A DNA stretch of 32,301 nt. It comes from Thermoleophilia bacterium (GTDB lineage Bacteria; Actinomycetota; Thermoleophilia; BMS3ABIN01). The translations under genes were made by a program, and so were the position numbers. The notes under the pieces are model-generated. The model was not told the DNA's origin, did not search any database, and was given only the letters and a program-made list of their open reading frames with translations. Where the stretch lies: positions 1-32,301 of the forward strand of contig JAGVMV010000011.1 of assembly GCA_020053595.1 (NCBI GenBank), written 5' to 3'. Shown piece by piece: positions 14,709 through 23,366 of this stretch. Position 1 is the stretch's first letter. Every line of letters starts with the position of its first letter.

Positions 14709-17324
14709 ATGAGTGACGCCACTCAGGATAGTTCCCAAAGCTCAGGTCCGCAGGGCGGGCGTGACGATCCCGGGCTACTCGCCAAAATCCTCGAAACCAG
14801 CCCCGTAGGTATCACTGTAGTTGATGCCGGCGGTCAGATTTCCTTTGCCAGCCGAAAAGCCGAAGAGATCCTGGGTCTGGCTAAAAGTGAGATAACCAGC
14901 CGCGTCTATAACGTTCCCGAGTGGCGTATAACCACTTTCGATGGTGGTCACTTCCCGGATGAAGAGCTCCCCTTCCAGAAGGTCAGAGACACTGGCAAGG
15001 CAGTAGAGGATGTGCGCCACGCCATTGTCTGGCCGGATGGCAGAACGGTCTGCCTGTCGATAAACGCGTCCCCGCTTACTGACGCGAATGGCGGCTTCGC
15101 CGGGATAGTGTCAACCATTGAAGATGTCACCGCGGCTGTCGAGGGCGAACGGGCCCTTGAGAGGCAGAGCCGCGCCAACCGGGTACTCACCCGGTGCAAC
15201 GAGGTCCTGATCCGCGCCGCTGATGAAACCTCACTGCTAAAGGAGGTTTGCCATATTATCGTGGAAGACGGGGGTTATCGCCTTGCCTGGATCGGTTATG
15301 CCGAAGAGGACAGCAGTAAAAGAGTGAAGCCGGTAGCCCAATGTGGATTCGAGGAAGGCTATCTCGATACCATTACCGTAACCTGGGATGAAACCGACAC
15401 CGGCCGCGGGCCCACAGGCACCGCCATCAGAACCGGGCAGCTCGCATGTACCCGGAACATCCTCAGCGATCCCGCCTATGCGCCCTGGCGCGAACAGGCG
15501 CTTAAACGTGGCTACGCCTCATCGCTCGCCCTGCCACTGACTGCCAATTCCCATACTCTGGGCGCCCTGAACATCTATGCCGCCGAACCGGATGCTTTCG
15601 ACCCTGAGGAGGAGCGCCTTCTCCTGCAGATGGCCGAGGACCTGGCCTATGGCATCACCACGCTCCGCAACCGCGAAGAACGGACGCGAGCACTCACAGA
15701 GCTCAAAGCGTCCCGGGAAGACTGGCGGCGGATCTTCAATTCGATCTCCGACCCGGTCATGATACTCGACCTCGACCAGAACATCCTGGCTGCCAACCCG
15801 GCCACGGAAAAAAAGCTGGAGCTGTCCCTGGACCGGATTTTAGGCCGAAAGTGCTACGAGGTATTCCACCCGCTTGATGAATCAGCCGAAGGCTTCCCGT
15901 TTAAATCCCTGCTCGGTTCGGGTGGCGCGGTTGAAACCGAAGAAAGGGAAATGGAAGCTGTCAGTGGCAATTATCTGGTGACGGTCGCCCCGATTTTTGA
16001 CGATGAAGGAAAGCTCTCCAGAGTGCTCCACATCGCTAAGGACATCACCGGCGGCAAAAAGATGGAGGAAGAACTTCGGGAAAGCGAAGCACGATTCCGG
16101 AGCCTCTTCGATAGTAGTCCTCTGATGCTTTTCGTACTGGATCCCGACGGGACCGTGGTGACCGTAAACCCCGCCGGTATCTCCCAGCTCGGTTACGCCG
16201 CCGAAGAACTCATCGGTCAATCCGTTCTCAAGGTGTTTAATCCGGAAGACAGGAAAACCGTTCTGGCACAAGTTGAACAACTGATGAAGAGTGGGAGCGT
16301 TACCGGCACATGGACGATTAAAAAAGTTTGCAAGGATGGAACGGAAATCTGGGTAAACGAAGTTGCCCGCCTGATGGAATGGCCGGATGGCCGCCCGGTG
16401 ATTCTGATCCTGTGTGAAAACATCACCGACCGCAAGCTGGCGGAGACAGCGCTCAAGGAAAGCGAAACAAAGTTACGCGCTATCTTTGAACAATCGCGCG
16501 ACGCTATCGGGGTTTCCAGGGCAGGCACGCACGTGATAGTAAACCCCGCGTATGTGAAGTTGTTTAGTTATGAAGATGAAAGTGAACTCTTTGGCACCTC
16601 CATTCTGAATCTGATTGTTCCCGGCGAGCGCGACAGGATTGCGGCAAATGTCCAGAGGTGTGAGGGAGGGGAAGGGGCCTCGCAATTATACGAGACACGC
16701 GGCCTCAGGAAAGACGGCACCGAGTTCGACATGGAGGTGAGTGCTTCCATCTACGAACTCGACAACGAGAACTACACGCTGGTGATGCTTCGAGACATCA
16801 GCGAGCATAAGATCCTGGAAGAGAGCCTGCGCCAGTCGCAGAAAATGGAGAGCGTCGGCAGGCTGGCCGGTGGTGTCGCCCATGACTTTAACAACTATCT
16901 CACTGCCGTCGAAGGTTATATCGACCTGGCTGTACTTGACCTTCCCGATAGCGACAGCAGTGAGCGGAAGAACCTTCTGGAAGCGCGCCATGCTGCCGAG
17001 CGCGCCGCAAACCTGACACGGCAGCTGCTCCTCTTCAGCCGCCGTGAGCCCGCGGAACTGAAACCTATCAACTTGAACACGATCGTCATCGACCTTTTGA
17101 AAATGCTCGAACGTCTTATCGGTGAGCAGTATTCCATTCTCAGCAACTTTGACGATGACCTTCCGCCAGTAAAGGCTGACGCCGGCCAGATCGAGCAGGT
17201 GTTGATGAACCTGGTTGTAAACGCCCGCGATGCCATGGCAGGCGGCGGAGAGGTCGAGATTGGCACCGCGAAAGTACAGGTCGACGAGACATATGTGCAG
17301 TCTCATATGTGCAGTCTCATATAG
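14709..17324 (+). CDS. PAS/GAF sensor histidine kinase, N-terminal part (split by tandem duplication)
   Basis: GAGGAG precedes the ATG. The frame has a PAS domain (about 22-140), a GAF domain (about 150-318), three further PAS domains (about 335-452, 455-580 and 582-705), then the HisKA dimerisation helix with phospho-acceptor His725 in GGVAHDFNN, and the start of the ATPase domain including the N-box [14 protein letters not shown]. No membrane helices are visible, so sensing should be cytoplasmic. The frame ends early, after [14 protein letters not shown], because a 14-base tandem duplication at 17290-17317 shifts the reading frame. Removing one unit gives [16 protein letters not shown], continuous with the next entry. 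As it stands, the kinase lacks the G-boxes for ATP binding. Confidence 0.85.
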   Translation: MSDATQDSSQSSGPQGGRDDPGLLAKILETSPVGITVVDAGGQISFASRKAEEILGLAKSEITSRVYNVPEWRITTFDGGHFPDEELPFQKVRDTGKAVEDVRHAIVWPDGRTVCLSINASPLTDANGGFAGIVSTIEDVTAAVEGERALERQSRANRVLTRCNEVLIRAADETSLLKEVCHIIVEDGGYRLAWIGYAEEDSSKRVKPVAQCGFEEGYLDTITVTWDETDTGRGPTGTAIRTGQLACTRNILSDPAYAPWREQALKRGYASSLALPLTANSHTLGALNIYAAEPDAFDPEEERLLLQMAEDLAYGITTLRNREERTRALTELKASREDWRRIFNSISDPVMILDLDQNILAANPATEKKLELSLDRILGRKCYEVFHPLDESAEGFPFKSLLGSGGAVETEEREMEAVSGNYLVTVAPIFDDEGKLSRVLHIAKDITGGKKMEEELRESEARFRSLFDSSPLMLFVLDPDGTVVTVNPAGISQLGYAAEELIGQSVLKVFNPEDRKTVLAQVEQLMKSGSVTGTWTIKKVCKDGTEIWVNEVARLMEWPDGRPVILILCENITDRKLAETALKESETKLRAIFEQSRDAIGVSRAGTHVIVNPAYVKLFSYEDESELFGTSILNLIVPGERDRIAANVQRCEGGEGASQLYETRGLRKDGTEFDMEVSASIYELDNENYTLVMLRDISEHKILEESLRQSQKMESVGRLAGGVAHDFNNYLTAVEGYIDLAVLDLPDSDSSERKNLLEARHAAERAANLTRQLLLFSRREPAELKPINLNTIVIDLLKMLERLIGEQYSILSNFDDDLPPVKADAGQIEQVLMNLVVNARDAMAGGGEVEIGTAKVQVDETYVQSHMCSLI
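17290..17317 (+). repeat. 14-bp perfect tandem duplication inside kinase gene
   Basis: CATATGTGCAGTCT occurs twice head to tail (17290-17303 and 17304-17317), followed by a partial third unit CATAT. Fourteen is not a multiple of three, so the extra copy causes the frameshift that splits the kinase. Confidence 0.95.
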
Positions 17325-17983
17325 GAGCGCGCACAGGTAAGTTCGTCCGCCTCTTTGTCAGAGACACTGGGAGCGGCATCGACGCGGATACTCTTTCCCA
17401 TATCTTTGAGCCGTTCTTCAGCACCAAGCAGACAGGCCATGGCACTGGCCTGGGACTCTCCGTGGTCTACGGGATCATCGCCCAGCATGGTGGCTGGATC
17501 GATGTGGAGAGCAGACCGGGGAGTGGCTCAATCTTCAGTGTCTTTCTGCCCGCTGTCCCCCGGGAGGCAGCGGAAGCGGATGTGGTAACCATTCCAGCGG
17601 AAGGACTGAGGGGTCACGGGGAAAAAATCCTGCTGGTAGAAGACGATGAGTTGGTGCGCGTGCTTGCGGAAAAAATGTTGAGTAGCCATAACTACAATGT
17701 GGTTTCAGCCGCCAGCGCCGAGGAGGCCCTCGATCTTTTCGGAAAAGAAAGTGGTGAATTCGATATGGCCTTCAGCGATGTGATCCTGCCGGGTATGGAT
17801 GGCATCAGGCTGATCGAACGGCTGATCGAACTTAAACCTGGGTTCCGCGTTTTGCTTACCAGCGGTTTTGTGGAGGGTCTGGACTTTCAGAAAATTCGTG
17901 ACAAGGGCTACCGTTTGCTGGAAAAACCCTACGCGCTGACCGACCTGTTGCGGCAGGTGTGGGAGGTGCTAGAGGAGGAATGA
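17309..17983 (+). CDS. Histidine kinase ATPase domain plus receiver domain, C-terminal part of split gene
   Basis: This is the rest of the hybrid kinase. It holds the G1 box DTGSGID, the F-box HIFEPFF and the G2 box [13 protein letters not shown], then a response-regulator receiver domain: acidic pocket EDDE, phospho-acceptor Asp157 ([10 protein letters not shown]), LLTSGF with its switch Thr, and Lys in LEKPYA. Counting starts at the ATG at 17309, which lies in the duplicated 14-base unit and is not a natural start. In the intact form the gene would span 14709-17983 as a hybrid kinase of about 1,085 residues. An output regulator is not next to it. Confidence 0.85.
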   Translation: MQSHIGARTGKFVRLFVRDTGSGIDADTLSHIFEPFFSTKQTGHGTGLGLSVVYGIIAQHGGWIDVESRPGSGSIFSVFLPAVPREAAEADVVTIPAEGLRGHGEKILLVEDDELVRVLAEKMLSSHNYNVVSAASAEEALDLFGKESGEFDMAFSDVILPGMDGIRLIERLIELKPGFRVLLTSGFVEGLDFQKIRDKGYRLLEKPYALTDLLRQVWEVLEEE

Positions 17984-18068
17984 CCCACTCGCATGCCGTT
18001 GCCGGGGTTCACCCCGGTTGCCGTCGCATCTGGGTTCCGTCCTCCATCTGCGCGGCGCGAGCTCTCAT

Positions 18069-18093
18069 AAGCGGCCCGGGTGGGCCGCTTTTG
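18069..18093. terminator. Bidirectional rho-independent terminator
   Basis: A nine-base-pair stem AAGCGGCCC / GGGCCGCTT with loop GGGT is followed by T residues on the plus strand and is A-flanked on the other side. It lies between the convergent kinase and Met-rich protein genes and could serve both. Confidence 0.8.
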
Positions 18094-18122
18094 GTCTCCA
18101 TTTTCTCAGGACTGCGCTGCTG

Positions 18123-18485
18123 CTAGGTCTGAGGGGTCGTCTGTGAGTTAATGGTGTCCTTGCATACATTGGCCATCTCGTCCCAGTTACCGTTGTTCAT
18201 GGCATCGCGCATCTTTTCCCAGTTACCGTTGCTCATCATACCGTTGCCATTCGTGTTGCTCATCATACCGATACCGTTGCCGTTCGTGTTTCCCATCATT
18301 CCAGGACCGTAGGTTCCGTTACCCGGAGTCGTCTGAGTGCCCTGCGTACCAGGAGAAGCGGTTGTATTCATCATGCCGCGCATGCCGCCACCGTAGAACG
18401 AAGTGTTTCCCTGAGCGAAAACCACTCCGGCTCCCAGCAAGAGGATAACTAGTGCGGCTAATCCTGTAAGTGCTAACTTTGACAT
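18123..18485 (-). CDS. Met/Asn/Gly-rich small secreted protein
   Basis: The 120-residue protein begins with a clear signal peptide (MSKLALTGLAALVILLLGAG, cleavage probably after VFAQ or nearby). The mature part is very rich in Gly, Met, Asn and Thr with repeated units such as GMMSNTNGNG and GNWEKMRDAMNNGNWDEM. A GGGAGC ribosome site precedes the ATG. Methionine-rich exported proteins sometimes bind Cu(I) or Ag(I), but there are no histidine clusters to support that, so metal binding is only a possibility. It converges on the split sensor kinase, sharing its terminator, and no family is recognised. Confidence 0.65.
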   Translation of the reverse strand: MSKLALTGLAALVILLLGAGVVFAQGNTSFYGGGMRGMMNTTASPGTQGTQTTPGNGTYGPGMMGNTNGNGIGMMSNTNGNGMMSNGNWEKMRDAMNNGNWDEMANVCKDTINSQTTPQT

Positions 18486-18597
18486 TTTCTGCTCCCTTTC
18501 GTGATTTTAGCTTACATAGACATTATCGCCGGCTCGCATGAAGGAAGGGTGATGATAATGTGATGTTATTGTGAAGTTAAAGAGCGGCGGAAAAGCA

Positions 18598-18715
18598 TGG
18601 CGGGAAGGCGTAGAAATCGAACCTACCAACGACGGGGTTACCGCCGCCTGCTGGTTTTGAAGTTCGGTGCGGGTCATTGTGCCTGATACCGCTTAGTCCC
18701 TTTTAGCCCTTTCTA
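18598..18715 (-). repeat. tRNA-Sec 3'-half att-like repeat, copy A
   Basis: Read on the minus strand this gives an anticodon loop CTTCAAA (anticodon TCA at 18658-18660), stem side ACCAG, a long variable arm with loop TAAC, a T arm GTAGG-TTCGATT-TCTAC, an eight-base acceptor strand GCCTTCCC, discriminator G and CCA at 18598-18600. The eight-base acceptor, G73 and long variable arm point to selenocysteine tRNA. The 5' half is absent: sequence before the loop (CCGAA) does not pair as a proper stem. Plus-strand sequence from 18663 to about 18715 resembles the flank of copies C and E but has diverged. It lies 29 bases before a decayed adhesin gene. Confidence 0.7.
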
Positions 18716-18743
18716 ATCGCCAATTAAAGGGGAGGCGGATTGC

Positions 18744-19589
18744 ATGAAAATATTTAATAAGGTTTCAGTGGTAGTTGTATTGGCTGTTGCGTTTACGTTT
18801 GGTCTGGCTGGGTCAATCAGAGCCGCGACCACGGTAGATCTTGGCACAGCGGATAATTTCGCGATTCTGGCCGGGGAGATGATTACGAACACCGGTCCCA
18901 GCGTGATTAACGGGGATTTGGGGTTACATCCGGGCTCTGCCGTTGTGGGCTTTCCGCCAGGCATAGTCAATGGGACACAATACGTAGCTGACGCGACAGC
19001 ATTGCAGGCCATAAACTGATCTGACCACGGCCTACAATGACGCCGCCGGCCATCGTGTAATGTAGACTTGACTGGTCAGGACCTGGGTGGACTCACACTC
19101 ACACCTGGCGTCTATTGTTTTAGCTCGTCGGCTCAGTTAACGGGGACGCTGGTGCTCGACGCCCTGGGCGACCCCAACGCTGTCTTCATTTTCCAGATTG
19201 GCTCCACGCTTACAACAGCGTCGGCGAGTAGCGTGAGTCTTATAAACGATGCCCAGGATTGCAACGTCTTTTGACAAGTCGGCAGTTCTGCGATACTCGG
19301 AACGACCACCACTTTCAAGGGAAATATCCTGGTCTTGACGTCCGCCACGCTCACGACCGGTGCCACCGTGGATGGTAGCGTGTTAGCACAGAATGGCGCG
19401 GTTACGTTAGATACAAACACCATTATCAATGTAACCTGTGCAGTTACTCCCACCCCAATCCCAGGCCCTTCTCCCACCCCAGTTCCGCGCTTGCCGTTTT
19501 GCGCCAGCTTGTTCTCCCGATTTGCTTCCTGCGGTAAAAACCCTGCAAATACGCCAATATTATATGCTCGACGTAATCGAAACCAATGA
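18744..19589 (+). pseudogene. Ice-binding-type (DUF3494) adhesin, decayed copy
   Basis: The frame starts MKIFNKVSVVVVLAVAFTFG, a signal peptide almost like that of the intact paralogue at 28769, then ATTVDLGTADNFAILAGEMI, the usual DUF3494 opening. GGGGAGG precedes the ATG. Three lesions are seen by comparison with the paralogue: an extra base near 19017 (AACTGATCTGACC, stop at 19017-19019), a second shift near 19060 that restores the frame at VDLTGQDLGGLTLTPGVYCF, and TGA at 19272-19274 where the paralogue has Trp (NVFWQV). The frame then continues through GSVLAQNGAVTLDTN and a short PTP linker to 19589, but the tail lacks the LPxTG motif and membrane anchor. It is almost surely not functional. 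Confidence 0.8.
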
Positions 19590-19618
19590 AATACAGCCAA
19601 CATGGCAAGGTTTAACGA

Positions 19619-19710
19619 AATAGGGGAATTCCCCTATTGGAACTGGGGCACTTGACCTTCATAATTTTTAACATATTAGCGCAAGCATATATGGACAAAT
19701 ATATGGACAA
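19619..19710 (+). promoter_or_regulatory. Palindrome and tandem repeat upstream of cytochrome gene
   Basis: A perfect 20-base palindrome AATAGGGGAATTCCCCTATT (19619-19638) is followed at 19687-19710 by two exact copies of ATATATGGACAA in tandem. Both lie in the 200-base gap before the hexaheme cytochrome gene at 19792 and look like operator sites. The regulator is unknown. The core AGGGGAATTC also occurs at 30402-30411, 50 bases before the other hexaheme gene. Confidence 0.45.
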
Positions 19711-19791
19711 GAACCTTTGGTTCTGGAAAGAATAAAGTTTGTTTGTGACCACATTCACAGGCAAAATCAATGCGAAAGGAGGTGACTATAT

Positions 19792-20826
19792 ATGCGTAAG
19801 ATAACTATACTTGCTGCAAGCGCAATGGTAATCGCCTTGTTGCTGGTTGTCGCTCCGGCCGCCTTTGCGGGAATCTCCCCTCACGGTGGCTACAGCACCG
19901 GCACTAGCGGCACGGCGACTGACTTCTGTCTGACCTGCCACGATGTCCATCAGGCGGCCGGTGACTATGTGCTTATGCGCGACCCCACCGTAACCGAGAC
20001 ATGTGCCACGTGTCACGCCCTTTATGGTGTAACCGCGGATAACACATGGACGGGCGGCGCCTCCGCCATCTGGGACGGGGCCACTCAGGCCACCGTATCT
20101 CAGTACGCGGCCTACGAGAACGTCAGCGCCGTCAGCGGCCACAGGCTGGGCGTGGCTCTAAACGGCGTGGGCGGCCTTGTGAGCGCCACGATTCCGGGTT
20201 CTAACTCCGGTAGCTTCCTGAAGGTGATCGAGTCCACCAAGTACTATCCGGGGTCTCACGACGGCGCGGATGGCCACGGCATCTACAGCAATGAGTCGGT
20301 GACGGACTTCACGGCCACCAACGGTCTGTACTGCGCCTCCTGCCACACGCCGCACGGTAGCATCGTGGGCACGGACGCCCAGGCACAGACGAAGGACCCC
20401 GTGACGGGTGCTTATAACTGCACCGCCGGCACTGACGGTGTCGATGACGCCCCGGGCGCGGGCAGCTGGGGTAACAACCAGCTGGTGACCACGGACTGCG
20501 GCGCCGCCCACCCGAAGAAGGTGGCCGCCAACAGGCTGCTCACCAACAAGCCGAACCACATCGACACGTCCGTGACCACCTACAACGGCTTCTGCATCGC
20601 CTGTCACGACAAGCAGGATGACGTCGATTGGGATGCGACCAGTGGTACGGAGGGTATTCACAACCACCCGCCGCACTGCGTGTCTTGCCACGCGATTGCT
20701 GGTGGTAGCTTGACTCCGGCAGCGTCGAAGGACTATCCTCACACTTCTATGAACCAGAAGTTGATGAACTTCGACCACGACGGCTCATGCACCGGTTGCC
20801 ACAGCAAAGCCAAGGGTCTGCCATAA
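19792..20826 (+). CDS. Secreted hexaheme c-type cytochrome
   Basis: A near-perfect AAAGGAGGTGA lies at 19775-19785. The 344-residue protein has a signal peptide (MRKITILAASAMVIALLLVV to AFA, about 26 residues) and six CxxCH heme sites: CLTCH 46-50, CATCH 71-75, CASCH 181-185, CIACH 268-272, CVSCH 296-300 and CTGCH 333-337. A CGAAH at 236-240 looks like a lost seventh site. CLTCHDVHQ and CASCHTPHG resemble the doubled-CxxCH family. It is probably exported and used for extracytoplasmic electron transfer. The substrate cannot be told from sequence. It leads a same-strand set with lipoprotein, second cytochrome, TPR and NHL genes, though the gaps of 180 bases or more mean separate transcripts are likely. 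Confidence 0.85.
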   Translation: MRKITILAASAMVIALLLVVAPAAFAGISPHGGYSTGTSGTATDFCLTCHDVHQAAGDYVLMRDPTVTETCATCHALYGVTADNTWTGGASAIWDGATQATVSQYAAYENVSAVSGHRLGVALNGVGGLVSATIPGSNSGSFLKVIESTKYYPGSHDGADGHGIYSNESVTDFTATNGLYCASCHTPHGSIVGTDAQAQTKDPVTGAYNCTAGTDGVDDAPGAGSWGNNQLVTTDCGAAHPKKVAANRLLTNKPNHIDTSVTTYNGFCIACHDKQDDVDWDATSGTEGIHNHPPHCVSCHAIAGGSLTPAASKDYPHTSMNQKLMNFDHDGSCTGCHSKAKGLP

Positions 20827-20860
20827 AGCGGGCCGGTTGGTAGAAGGTAGAAAAACACCA

Positions 20861-20892
20861 GGGAGGCACTCAAGGTCACTTGGGTGCCTCCC
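20861..20892 (+). terminator. Hairpin after hexaheme cytochrome gene
   Basis: GGGAGGCACTCAAG pairs with CTTGGGTGCCTCCC around the loop GTCA, with one mismatch, 34 bases after the cytochrome stop. There is no T-tract, so it may be a transcript-stabilising or non-canonical terminator hairpin. Confidence 0.55.
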
Positions 20893-20906
20893 TAATGCAG
20901 TAGGGA

Positions 20907-21040
20907 CACGAACGATCATGTTCTCTTCCCGATCGGGGCAGAGTGTGGCACCAATAGGCAGGGCCCTCTGGTATGATAATGTTCAGGGGAACGAGTAAGA
21001 GGCACGAACGATCATGTCCCACCTGCCAGGGCAGAGGGAC
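20907..21040. repeat. REP-like pair: 15-bp box plus hairpin, two copies
   Basis: CACGAACGATCATGT occurs exactly at 20907-20921 and 21003-21017. Each is followed by a GC-rich hairpin: CTCTTCCCGATCGGGGCAGAG-like in the first (core CCCGATCGGG), and GTCCCACCTGCC with GGCAGAGGGAC in the second. A conserved box joined to a hairpin is the layout of REP-type elements. The second box overlaps the ATG proposed for the next gene. Confidence 0.5.
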
Positions 21041-21646
21041 ATCGGGACCGGATTTCCACTGAATAATCTGAGAGGAGAAAAAACGAAACCACGGTTTTTG
21101 ATAGCAATATTGATTTTGGCGGCAACGGCCTTCCTGGCTTCGTGCGGAGGAGAGGACGTGGTAAACAGCGAATCAGGCCACAGTATCTCGCAGGAACAAA
21201 AGGACAGGATAGTCGCTGAGACCAGCGAGAGCCTCGAGATCGTGATGGGGTTGACTCCCGAAACCATCGATGACCTGTCAAAGGCCATGACGGGGTCGGC
21301 CCTGGAGGATACCAAAAAGGGCATGGAAGAGGACCTGACGCAGGGCAGGTACCGGAAACGCGATTATCGTAACATCAACGTCCGCTTAACCCAGTATATG
21401 AACCCTATCGCCACTGAATTTGTCGAGTTCGATGACTTCGGTTATTATGTTGACGCCAAAACCGGCGCCGCTCTGACCCAGCCAACCGGCGAGCACCGGT
21501 CTTACTCAATTTATGTAATTGAAGAGGATGGGCGCTGGAAGATCAGGGGCCTTTTTGAGCCCAGCAATCCCTCTACTCCGAGAGAGCAGCCTGAGGAGAC
21601 GCAGATTCCTGCCGAAACTGTTCCGGCCGTGCCGGCCGGTCCATGA
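21014..21646 (+). CDS. Putative lipoprotein
   Basis: The frame carries a lipoprotein signal: basic KTKPR, hydrophobic FLIAILILAATAF, and lipobox LASC followed by GG. The start is doubtful. The ATG at 21014 lies inside a repeated box and would put 24 extra residues before the signal; a better-placed AGAGGAGA at about 21070-21077 precedes KTKPR, but only non-ATG codons (ACG or TTG) follow it. The mature part is acidic with a helix-rich half (EEDLTQGRYRKRDYRNINVR) and a strand-rich half (YSIYVIEEDGRWKIRGLFEP), a pattern like NTF2-like or Cif-type domains, but I do not assign it. The C-terminus is Pro/Glu/Thr-rich. It sits between the two cytochrome genes. Confidence 0.65.
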   Translation: MSHLPGQRDIGTGFPLNNLRGEKTKPRFLIAILILAATAFLASCGGEDVVNSESGHSISQEQKDRIVAETSESLEIVMGLTPETIDDLSKAMTGSALEDTKKGMEEDLTQGRYRKRDYRNINVRLTQYMNPIATEFVEFDDFGYYVDAKTGAALTQPTGEHRSYSIYVIEEDGRWKIRGLFEPSNPSTPREQPEETQIPAETVPAVPAGP

Positions 21647-21659
21647 GAAACCGCGGCAT

Positions 21660-21689
21660 TTGAAATCGTTTTCAGCGCTGAGATATAAT
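21660..21689 (+). promoter_or_regulatory. Candidate sigma70-type promoter for second cytochrome gene
   Basis: TTGAAA at 21660-21665 and TATAAT at 21684-21689 are separated by 18 bases. Downstream, at 21721-21741, TTGCCG...CGGCAA forms an inverted repeat that contains an exact copy of an 18-base stretch from the end of the preceding gene (21610-21627). Confidence 0.55.
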
Positions 21690-21823
21690 ATATTTGATCG
21701 CCTTAATGTAAGTGCCGTAATTGCCGAAACTGTTCCGGCAACAGGTGGCGGCTATTTCCGGGTGTAGGCAGGCATGTTGTCCAGGCTTGCTCCCCGGACC
21801 ATTCGGCAAAGCGGTGTTGTTTG

Positions 21824-22630
21824 ATGTCGGAAAACGGCAGGATAAATCAGAATCATTACCGCCATATAGCGTATTGGCGGGTGATGGTCATGATAGCCCT
21901 GATCGGCGGCGCTGTATTTATGGCTGGATTCATGGCTGATGAAGTGACGGGGCAATCCCTGACCGATCCGCACGGGGCATTCAGCGAAGATACGCGATAC
22001 TGCCTTCTCTGTCATGCGATGCATCAGGCTCCCGGCGAAAAACTGCAAAGATTGATGCCGGAGTCTGCGATCTGTTTTACCTGTCACAACGGCACCGGAT
22101 CGAATTACAACACGCAGGCACAAATGGATCTGGATCCGGCGCAGAACGCCATGCATCCTATTATGGTCGGCCTTTCACAAAATCAAGGTGAGTATAATTA
22201 CACTCCAAACACTACGGCGGGTATCGCCCCGCCCGGTCCGTACGCGTGCAGTCAGTGCCACAATCCGCATGGCGAAACCGGTTTTGTCAGTCACTTGAAG
22301 GCCAACTACCTGGTGAATGAGTATGTCACATACACAAGCTCGCCAGACCCCTATGCGGCCTGCTGGTCTTGTCACAGCGCTTCAATCATTGTCAACGACA
22401 AGACTTTTTTCACGAAGCACCGGGAGCATATTGTTGGCGAACAATCTTCGTGCACGGCCTGCCATTACAGCCCTCATGGAGTGGCGCACACGGAACTGGT
22501 GAAATTCAATCCGTCATTCGTCACAAAGTCCTCGTCGAACCAGGGTCCCGTGTTTGTAGACAGGGGAGTCAACAAGGGAAGCTGTACGCTTACCTGTCAC
22601 GGGGTGGATCACAATAACTGGAATTATTAG
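21824..22630 (+). CDS. Membrane-anchored or secreted multiheme c-type cytochrome
   Basis: The protein of about 268 residues has a hydrophobic segment at 20-38 (VMVMIALIGGAVFMAGFMA) that can be a signal peptide or anchor. It carries five CxxCH sites: CLLCH 60-64, CFTCH 84-88, CSQCH 142-146, CWSCH 180-184 and CTACH 210-214. There is also one CTLTCH (CX3CH) at 254-259 that may bind a sixth heme. CLLCHAMHQAPGE and CSQCHNPHGE are doubled-CxxCH-like. Conserved distal His residues are visible (HREH, HGVAH). The ATG at 21824 follows a TTG and has no clear ribosome site, so the start could differ by a few codons. The TPR gene begins 32 bases after its stop, suggesting one transcript. Confidence 0.85.
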   Translation: MSENGRINQNHYRHIAYWRVMVMIALIGGAVFMAGFMADEVTGQSLTDPHGAFSEDTRYCLLCHAMHQAPGEKLQRLMPESAICFTCHNGTGSNYNTQAQMDLDPAQNAMHPIMVGLSQNQGEYNYTPNTTAGIAPPGPYACSQCHNPHGETGFVSHLKANYLVNEYVTYTSSPDPYAACWSCHSASIIVNDKTFFTKHREHIVGEQSSCTACHYSPHGVAHTELVKFNPSFVTKSSSNQGPVFVDRGVNKGSCTLTCHGVDHNNWNY

Positions 22631-22662
22631 TTTTAATCTACTAGGAAATCCGGGAGAGACAG

Positions 22663-23283
22663 TTGGAAAAAATTCTTAATGTCGTCATAGGAATCGTGTT
22701 GGCCGCCGTATTGGTTGCAGGCGGGCTGCTGGGATGGTCATACCTCAAACCCCCAGAGGACTTTGTGGGCAGCAAGCTGGAGAAGGACCTCAAGGAATGG
22801 CAAGGTTATGTTGACAAAGAGCCGGCGGATCCCTTGGGCCGGGCCAATCTGGGTGCCGTTTACCTGGAAACGGGAGAAATCGAAAAGGGAATCCAGGAGC
22901 TGAAGCTGGCAGTGGACTTGGGCCCCGAAGGATACACATACCTGTTCAAGCTTGGTGAGGCGTATCGCATGGCAGGCAGGAATGATGAGGCCATTGACAT
23001 GTTCAAGCAGGCGCTGGAAAAGTATCCCAAGGGGGAGAAGTTCCTTCCGGCCTATCAATTGGCGGAAATCTATTTTGAACAGGGAGACCTGGCTTCAGCG
23101 AAGGACTTCGCGCAGCAGGCAGTTGATGGGAGCACGGGAATCTGGAATGCTCATTATCTGCTGGGCCAGGTTTACGAGCGTGAAGGGGACAAAGCCATGG
23201 CCAAACAGGAATATGAAAAAGCAGCCCAGTTTAATCCGAATGGCCCCGATCTGCAGGAAGCCCTGGCGAGAGTCTCATCGTGA
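22663..23283 (+). CDS. Membrane-anchored TPR protein
   Basis: The 206-residue protein starts at a TTG preceded by GGGAGAG. An N-terminal membrane helix (VVIGIVLAAVLVAGGLLGWS, about 7-26) is followed by four or so tetratricopeptide repeats: RANLGAVYLETGEIEKGIQE, LFKLGEAYRMAGRNDEAIDM, AYQLAEIYFEQGDLASAKDF and HYLLGQVYEREGDKAMAKQE. TPR proteins of this kind, such as the CcmI/NrfG type, help heme attachment to cytochromes, and it lies directly between a multiheme cytochrome and an NHL propeller. A role in cytochrome maturation or complex assembly is plausible but inferred. The soluble part probably faces outside. Confidence 0.8.
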   Translation: MEKILNVVIGIVLAAVLVAGGLLGWSYLKPPEDFVGSKLEKDLKEWQGYVDKEPADPLGRANLGAVYLETGEIEKGIQELKLAVDLGPEGYTYLFKLGEAYRMAGRNDEAIDMFKQALEKYPKGEKFLPAYQLAEIYFEQGDLASAKDFAQQAVDGSTGIWNAHYLLGQVYEREGDKAMAKQEYEKAAQFNPNGPDLQEALARVSS

Positions 23284-23366
23284 TGCGGTGACATCCTCGT
23301 GAATGGTTCGGAAGACTGGCAGCAGGCAATTATTTTAAGGAAACTAGCGCGGACAGGCGGTGTTTT

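Noticed and set aside
18598-18662. Reading the tRNA fragment as tRNA-Leu(CAA)
   Set aside because: Placing the loop one base further would give anticodon CAA, but the eight-base acceptor strand, discriminator G and long variable arm fit tRNA-Sec, while tRNA-Leu has seven acceptor pairs and discriminator A.
19272-19274. UGA read as Trp (recoded genetic code) or selenocysteine in the decayed adhesin
   Set aside because: The same gene has two further frame lesions and a lost anchor, the intact paralogue uses TGG, and other genes here end normally at TGA. A nonsense mutation is simpler.
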